Below, piece after piece: positions 58,718 to 64,000 of a stretch of 64,000 nt of DNA. Made by a program: the position numbers and the translations under genes. A model generated the notes under the pieces. The model searched no databases, was not told the DNA's origin, and was given only the letters and a program-made list of their open reading frames with translations. How positions within the stretch are numbered: the stretch's first letter is position 1; each line of letters opens with the position of its first letter. The stretch lies in assembly GCF_900090045.1 (NCBI RefSeq), contig NC_041782.1, positions 1,831,001 to 1,895,000 of the forward strand, in the 5' to 3' direction. Source of the stretch: Plasmodium malariae. Lineage: Eukaryota > Apicomplexa > Aconoidasida > Haemosporida > Plasmodiidae.

Positions 58718-60178
58718 TTATGGGGCACTGTGTGTGTCGAATGTTAAAATTTTATACTGCATATTTTTTATATTAATGAGTAAAGCTTTGGGGGTAATAT
58801 CGAAGCTTGGGAGGCATACTAAGAGAGGTAATTTATTTGTTCCATTTTGCATATACTCAATTTCTAATTGATTGCAATTCCCATTAACAAAAATATGAGG
58901 ATAAGTTTTATCATCATGTAAACAGAAAGGATCATTTTTAGTAAAGGGGTAACAACCTAGGGTATCAGGGGATGTAGGAGATAATATTCGACTTTTGGCT
59001 ATCATTCTGAGTGCATTTATTTTGGTGTTTTGGGAATAAGAAATAATATTATGAACAGATTCACCAGACATACAACAAATATTTACATTGTCGATAGAAA
59101 AAATATATGGATTTGTTACACACTGAAATGAGTTATACTTTTTTGATTTCTTAAAAAAAAAATTAGGAAAAGGTTGTTGAGGTAAATTAGCATCACTAGG
59201 ATCTTTTTCACCTGGCATTAGATCTACATACACAGCAGAACATAAAGAAGAAAGGAATATATCAATTGTATTTAAATCCTTTTCATCATTATTTATATTG
59301 CTAAGTGAATTTCCAACTATTACTAATCGAATTAAATTTGCAGAAAGTGTTTTATCTCCATGTAGACCTAAAATGAAATTTCTTAACAAAGATAAATTAT
59401 TTACATTTTTATTTAGTTCATTAATATATAATCCTGAAACAAATAATATATACTTATTATCATTACTAATACAAGTATGTATATCTAATTTGGGGGTGTA
59501 TGAATATATTAATTCTTCTACATACAATGACCCGTTACTCATACCTATTCCTTTTATTATTATTGTCAATCCTGTAATGTAATCAGCACTATTTATATTT
59601 CCTTCTAATTTCAATCTAGCTGTTTCATCTTCTAAAAATAGAACGTCTTCATCATGCGAGTAATTAATAATATTATCACATGAATCTATTTCACTTAAAT
59701 ATTCCTTCAGAATAGATGGTCTTAACTGCATCTTTTTAAAAAGAGTACCTATACAATAACATTTCTCGTTAACTTTTATTTCTTTTAAATAGTTTAATAT
59801 ATTATATCTTTCTTCCTCCTTTTTTATATTTATATCTTCACCATTTAACGCTTCCACAGTTCTCATTAGTAGCTTTTTCATTATTTTAATGCGAATCGAA
59901 TATATCTCACTGAACTGCTGGGTGTATGTGGGATTGGTAAGCACAAACTCTTTTGACAAGTTTTCGTAACAGTAGTGCTGCTTTTTTATTTTTTTGCTCA
60001 GTGGAAACTCACACTCGTTCGATGTGGCAGTTTCATCAGCGCCGTCATTTTCGAAGCCATTTGTAAAGTCTTCAGAACTTCCATTTATGCATTCACCAGT
60101 ACGTCCATTGGCACTTCCAACCACGTTAATGTGTTTTATTATATCCTTAACGTCTTTGTCGGTTACTTCCGCGTTCAT
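58718..60178 (-). CDS. POLD2: DNA polymerase delta small (regulatory) subunit
   Basis: Single exon, 486 aa from ATG 60178 (MNAEVTDKDVKDIIKH). The frame is open up to 60406, but from a TTG and through a non-coding-looking stretch. After an acidic leader come KEFVLTNPTYTQQFSEIY and KCYCIGTLFKKMQLRPSIL, equivalent to the OB-fold region of human POLD2. The inactive phosphoesterase domain follows: YILFVSGLYINE, LIRLVIVGNSLS, VDLMPGEKDPSDANLPQQP (about 313-331), NVNICCMSGESVHNI, SPTSPDTLGCYPF (about 398-410) and HIFVNGNCNQLE. This B-subunit joins the catalytic POLD1 subunit in the nucleus for lagging-strand synthesis. The length is close to human (469). Plasmodium-specific sequence is limited to the N-terminus. 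The identification is firm. Confidence 0.95.
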   Translation of the reverse strand: MNAEVTDKDVKDIIKHINVVGSANGRTGECINGSSEDFTNGFENDGADETATSNECEFPLSKKIKKQHYCYENLSKEFVLTNPTYTQQFSEIYSIRIKIMKKLLMRTVEALNGEDINIKKEEERYNILNYLKEIKVNEKCYCIGTLFKKMQLRPSILKEYLSEIDSCDNIINYSHDEDVLFLEDETARLKLEGNINSADYITGLTIIIKGIGMSNGSLYVEELIYSYTPKLDIHTCISNDNKYILFVSGLYINELNKNVNNLSLLRNFILGLHGDKTLSANLIRLVIVGNSLSNINNDEKDLNTIDIFLSSLCSAVYVDLMPGEKDPSDANLPQQPFPNFFFKKSKKYNSFQCVTNPYIFSIDNVNICCMSGESVHNIISYSQNTKINALRMIAKSRILSPTSPDTLGCYPFTKNDPFCLHDDKTYPHIFVNGNCNQLEIEYMQNGTNKLPLLVCLPSFDITPKALLINIKNMQYKILTFDTHSAP

Positions 60179-60711
60179 TGCTTTGGGACTCAGTTGCACG
60201 TGAAGTAATAAGAGAGAAAATGAGTATTCTGTGTGGGTCCCTACGTTTTTGTGTATATGTGAGGGTACACACGTATGTACGTGCAAAGGTACATGTGCAA
60301 CTGTGCTAGTATGCATGCAAGTATGTCCTGACCAGGTAGTCAGCAAAAATTCTACAAAAAAAAAAAAAAAATTAAATATACTTTTTAAAATATACTTTTT
60401 TCGCAAATGCTCTACACATAAAATTTAAGGACATAATTTCACAAAAATTAGCACGTATTATATATGTGTATGTACTAGTGCGTACGCATACATGCTCGTA
60501 TGTACATATTATGTTAAATTAAAATTTGCGCCTTTTTAAATATTTGCTTAGCCATATTTTCAAAAGCTACATGTTAAAGACGATGGATGGGAGAAGTAAA
60601 AATAAAAAAAAATAAAAAAATAAATCAACTTCAATATTGCATAAATTAAGATATAAATCAACTCTTGTCGTTATTTTTTTGTTTTACTTCCATATTGTAT
60701 TTGTGGAAATG

Positions 60712-60925
60712 TTGCGGTATTGCGGTATAGCAGTATTGCGGTATAGCAGTATTGCGGTATTGCAGTATTGCGGTATTGCAGTATTGCGGTATTGCAGTAT
60801 TGCGGTATTGCAGTATTGCGGTATTGCAGTATTGCGGTATTGCAGTATTGCGGTATTGCAGTATTGCGGTATTGCAGTATTGCAGTATTGCGGTAATGCA
60901 ATATTGCGGTAATGCAATATTGCAG
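60712..60925 (+). repeat. 8-bp repeat with strict 16-bp alternation (GCGGTATT / GCAGTATT)
   Basis: About 26 octamers. Through most of the array GCGGTATT and GCAGTATT alternate, so the true unit is a 16-bp dimer. Every frame is open on the plus strand and several on the minus strand. Confidence 0.95.
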
Positions 60926-61960
60926 AATTGACAGATGACCATTCATACATGTAAATACATACATATGCATATACATATAAACATATATATTCGACTGTAC
61001 TACGTATGATGCATAAAAATATACACACACAATGCGTGAAAGAAAATGACATTCATGTGGAGCTTGCATCATTTTTCATCATTGAAATATATAAAAAGCT
61101 TAATCAAATTTTATCATATCATGCAAATTGCTTACATAGATGATCTCTGCTGTTTTTTGGAGCCGTCAAATTTGTAGCCACTAAACATATAATTCTTTCA
61201 GTGATATAACTATTTTTTTTTTTTTTTTTTTCCCTTCCTCTTCCTTTTTTCTTTTTTTTGACTTAAAAATATGCTATTTTTTAAAATTATCTGCATTAAA
61301 TAAGAGGAATAAAAATGTATCTAATTACAGTGCTCAGTTATTCTGCAGCTTAAGGATGTAATGAAAAATGTGAGGGTACTTGTGCGCGTGAACGTGAATA
61401 TGAACATGAACGTGTATACGATCCAAATGGATATATACATAAATATGTATATTCCTCCCTTTGGAAAGGAGTAGGAGGAAAAGCTTACTTTTGGCATTTG
61501 TTTTTTTTTTTTTTTTTTTTTTGCTTAATTTTTATACATCATTATATTATATACGTGTTAAGTTGTATACCCCTGTGTGAAAAAGTAAAAAACTACATAA
61601 AAAATCATACAAAGTTTAGCTGACCTGATAGTGGGGGCAGTGCATAAAAATAAAACAGAGATAGCGCCGCTCTGCTTGTCTTGGTATAATAAGCGCTTCT
61701 GCTAAAGGGGGGGAGGAGAAATAATTATATATACATATATGTATATATTTGAGCATATACATTTGCGCATGTATGTGAACGCGAGTACTGCGTACATGAA
61801 CTTAATAAATGGTATAATTACGTATGAAGTATGACCTTATTTTGAGGTGTACAAATTAGAGGTCTGATAAACACAAAATGGAAAAAAAAAAAGTTTGGAA
61901 CAAGCCCTTGTGCCAATATATGTCTAAAGTATATGTATGCACATGTACAGGCAAAATGTG

Positions 61961-62191
61961 CTACTTGTTATCCAGGTCGTACGTTTCCCTTTCCTCTTCC
62001 TCTTTTCCTTGAAATCGTCTTAAAAATACAGTCGCGATTCTCCAAAGTAGGCTTTACTCTCATACGCACTTTAGTGTAAATAGTGTGTATTATCTTGTTA
62101 GGTTTTTAAGTTTTTGCATGCAGAAAATTATTTCAAAAATGTAGAAGGCGGGAGAATATTACCTATTATGAGGGATATAATTTAGGGAACG
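61961..62191 (-). CDS. Tentative 3' part of a small spliced gene, 5' end not found
   Basis: Two exons in phase: 62191-62163 (29 nt, RSLNYIPHN plus two bases) and 62051-61961, joined over a 111-bp intron (donor AG|GTAATA, acceptor GTAAAG). The joined end reads RSLNYIPHNSLLWRIAT then VFLRRFQGKEEEERETYDL and DNK before TAG. The last exon has a strongly coding look (Arg/Glu-rich, amphipathic, then acidic tail) unlike the AT-rich surroundings. An in-frame stop forces a splice at its start. I could not find a first exon with an ATG further up on the minus strand. Family not recognised. Confidence 0.35.
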
Positions 62192-62689
62192 CTTTTATAG
62201 AATTGTGATAAGGAAATATACTTTTAAATTGCGATAACTATAATGAAAATGGGCAATTATGAGTTTTTGTTTTTGTTTTTGTTTTTGTTCGTGTTCGTGT
62301 TCGTGTTTGTGTTCGTGTTCATGTTTGGGCTCAGTCGGAAACACAAAAAGAGATAAAAAGGTAGGATGTTATATATATACATACATGCACATATACGCAT
62401 GTGCGTACATACATACACGAATACTTCCGTACGTACGTGTATAACGCATACTTTTTTTATGTATATTTTGAGTTATATAAGCCTTTTAAACATTGAAAAA
62501 TAAAAAAAGCATTTCTCATATGCTCGTAAGGAAAAAGTGTACGTTAAATTTATGTAGAGCGAAAATAAATTTATAGGTCCTTTATCTGCTTGTCTAAAAA
62601 AGGGTCAAATGTTCTGCTTGGCATTCAGCAATGGCATATAAAGCATAAAAAGTAAAAAAAAAAAAAAAAAAAATCAAAAGTTGAAAGAG

Positions 62690-62785
62690 TTAGAAAGAGA
62701 TAGAAAGAAGTAGAAAGAGGTAGAAAGAGATAGAAAAAAGTAGAAAGAGGTAGAAAGAGATAGAAAAAAGTAGAAAGAGGGAGAA
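62690..62785 (+). repeat. AGAAAGAGATAGAAAGAAGT purine repeat
   Basis: An all-purine-rich (GAAA/TAGA) repeat of about 10-bp units over nearly 100 bases after a poly(A) run. It is strongly strand-asymmetric apart from the T of TAGA. Confidence 0.85.
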
Positions 62786-63468
62786 AGAAGAAGAAACGAT
62801 AATAAAAAAGAATATTTATCATTTTTGCAAATTAAAAAGAACGTCTTCTTTCTCTTTCTTCTTTTTTAACCTCAATTATAAAAGTGCACATATAAATATG
62901 TGAGTTTGATTTATGGCAGCGCTTCGGTTTAGCGGCAAAACGCGTTTGCACGAGTGGGGACGTATGTGTATATGCGTAAGTTTAGGACTATCTCTTAACT
63001 TCGTTCAGTTATATTTAGTTTAGTTATATTTAGTTCAGTTTAGCTCACTCTATTTCATTTTCGTTTATTTTACTTTATTTTATTCTCCGTATCTTGCTAT
63101 ATGTTAAATACACTCACACACCATCCAACCCCTGCTCAAAAAAAAAAAAATATTTGATATACGCCATTTTGTCATTCTGCATCATAGTAACATATAGTAA
63201 TAGATTATTATGTAGTTTGTCTAGGAATTATTTTGTTTGCTTTCATTCTTTCATTCTTTGATTTTTTTTTTTTTTTTTTTTTTTGTTTCGTCTTGAGGGA
63301 GAGGGGGCGTACAAACCAAGCAAATACACGAGTCTATTCTTATATTTGTTCCCCCTCCACCGACTTGCGTTAACAGCAAACGTATAACATATAACACGTA
63401 ATAGGGAACAGGGAAGTGATAACCGCTACCCGTGTTCTCACTTCAAAAGTTAAATTGCGGGGTAAGCC

Positions 63469-64000
63469 ATGGAGGAGGACTTCGGAAAGCTGTTTCCCCC
63501 AGAACAGGATGTGGAAAACTTGAAGAAATACTTGGATCAGGGGGACTTAAAGTTTGAAAATGAGGATCTAAAGAGAGAAAGGGAAAAGATAAAAAGTGAT
63601 AAGGTGTTTATCGACTGTGTTAGAAATATATGGATGAATATATTAAATAAGAAATTAGATGATAAATTTAGCAAAATTGAATATTTTAAAATAATGTTAA
63701 GAATATGTAAAGTGTTAATACCTCAATTTGAAATAAAAGAAGTAGTAAAGATTGTAAATGATGAATGGAATAATGATTCTAAGGGGAAAAAATATTTAAA
63801 TTTTTCCTCTTTTTTTAATGCATTTTTTGAATTGTCAGATATATGGACACCAACAATAAATGCACATGATTATGCTCATTTTTTAAAATCACTATTTTAT
63901 AGAATTACATTTATAGAAATTAAAAAAAAAAATGGGGAAATTGTTAAAAGGAAACCAATTATTATGATTCATTTTAAAAGAAAAGACGAAAAAAAAAAAT
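63469..64000 (+). CDS. Partial gene, helical EF-hand-like protein of unknown function (3' end beyond window)
   Basis: Starts at ATG 63469 and stays open for 177 codons to the window edge. It begins MEEDFGKLFPPEQDVENL, then a charged helix (LKREREKIKSDKVFID), CVRNIWMNILNKKLDDKFS, KIMLRICKVLIPQFEIKE, VVKIVNDEWNNDSKGKKYLN, FSSFFNAFFELSDIWTPT and AHDYAHFLKSLFYRIT, followed by KKKNGEIVKRKPIIMIHFK. The arrangement of paired helices with W..D..G and SFF..FFEL..IWT is reminiscent of degenerate EF-hand pairs in some ciliary or apicomplexan proteins, but the calcium-loop residues are incomplete and I do not name a family. Coding character is high with no low complexity so far. It is divergent from POLD2. 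Confidence 0.85.
   Translation, partial: MEEDFGKLFPPEQDVENLKKYLDQGDLKFENEDLKREREKIKSDKVFIDCVRNIWMNILNKKLDDKFSKIEYFKIMLRICKVLIPQFEIKEVVKIVNDEWNNDSKGKKYLNFSSFFNAFFELSDIWTPTINAHDYAHFLKSLFYRITFIEIKKKNGEIVKRKPIIMIHFKRKDEKKK

Larger units (their letters stand above)
60179..63468. other. 3.3-kb divergent intergenic region
   Basis: Upstream of POLD2 (-) and the gene at 63469 (+). It holds the 8/16-bp repeat (60712-60925), T tracts (61211-61230, 61501-61522 and 63263-63284), a (TTTTTG/TTCGTG)n stretch (62263-62322), a GAAAGAGATAGAAAGAAGTA-type repeat (62690-62785), and one tentative minus-strand gene. Confidence 0.65.

Noticed and set aside
60179..60406. N-terminal extension of POLD2 (HVPLHVHTCVPSHIH...)
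   Set aside because: Begins at TTG, runs through a (T)n tract and microsatellite-like DNA, and does not resemble the family; ATG 60178 gives a normal length.
62259..62444. ATG ORF with Phe-Cys/Ser-Cys repeat followed by a GTAGGA donor-like site
   Set aside because: The repeat is a (TTTTTG)n/(TTCGTG)n microsatellite and no downstream exon was found.
1..64000. tRNA, rRNA, transposon, insertion sequence or prophage
   Set aside because: I saw no cloverleaf with A/B boxes, no rRNA-like conserved blocks, no transposase or integrase, and no terminal inverted repeats.

Overview
This window reads as core, non-subtelomeric nuclear chromosome of a malaria parasite (genus Plasmodium). The signs are strong AT bias in coding and especially non-coding DNA, very long poly(A)/poly(T) and (AT)n tracts, asparagine- and lysine-rich low-complexity inserts in otherwise conserved eukaryotic proteins, and short introns with GT..AG ends and T-rich acceptors. 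Base composition is less extreme than I would expect of P. falciparum and much more AT-rich than P. vivax or P. knowlesi. A P. ovale- or P. malariae-like species fits best, but I cannot decide which. From memory, the gene order (N2227 methyltransferase, ARK2, YVH1, SF3B1, PRP19, AHSA1-domain protein, CCT7, DNA polymerase delta small subunit) matches one block of P. falciparum chromosome 3, so this is a conserved syntenic segment.

Layout: 203-2971 (-) N2227/carnosine N-methyltransferase-like protein; 7573-14426 (+) Aurora-related kinase ARK2, three exons; 15432-16886 (+) five-exon secretory protein of unknown function; 17438-20088 (-) six-exon YVH1 phosphatase; 22466-26698 (+) SF3B1; 27587-28182 (-) two-exon 108-residue unknown; 29549-about 32055 (-) unknown coiled-coil protein; 33897-35393 (-) PRP19; 37786-39036 (-) three-exon AHSA1-domain protein; 43977-44837 (+) unknown; 46817-48764 (+) CCT7 with a five-codon first exon; 49850-56134 (-) very large double B-box protein; 58718-60178 (-) POLD2-like subunit; 63469 to the end (+) a partial gene. 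Three further small spliced genes (39709-39883 +, 40336-41387 -, 61961-62191 -) are proposed with low confidence.

The genes are housekeeping rather than a cassette: pre-mRNA splicing (SF3B1, PRP19), protein folding (CCT7, AHSA1 protein), DNA replication (POLD2), spindle/nuclear division (ARK2), ribosome biogenesis or signalling (YVH1). Nothing suggests horizontal transfer, a mobile element, a CRISPR array, rRNA or tRNA. Several genes needed splice reconstruction. In those, exon phases close exactly and the joined proteins restore family motifs (YVH1 zinc cysteines, Aurora C-lobe, AHSA1 C-terminus, CCT7 N-terminus).

Non-coding DNA is long and dominated by short tandem repeats with 8-, 9-, 10-, 12-, 14-, 15-, 16-, 18-, 24- and 36-bp units, many of which create spurious open reading frames. 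The most interesting items are the B-box/coiled-coil/possible split-PH protein, the YVH1 active-site change with a large catalytic-domain insert, the small spliced genes that simple ORF calling misses, and the higher-order alternating repeats.
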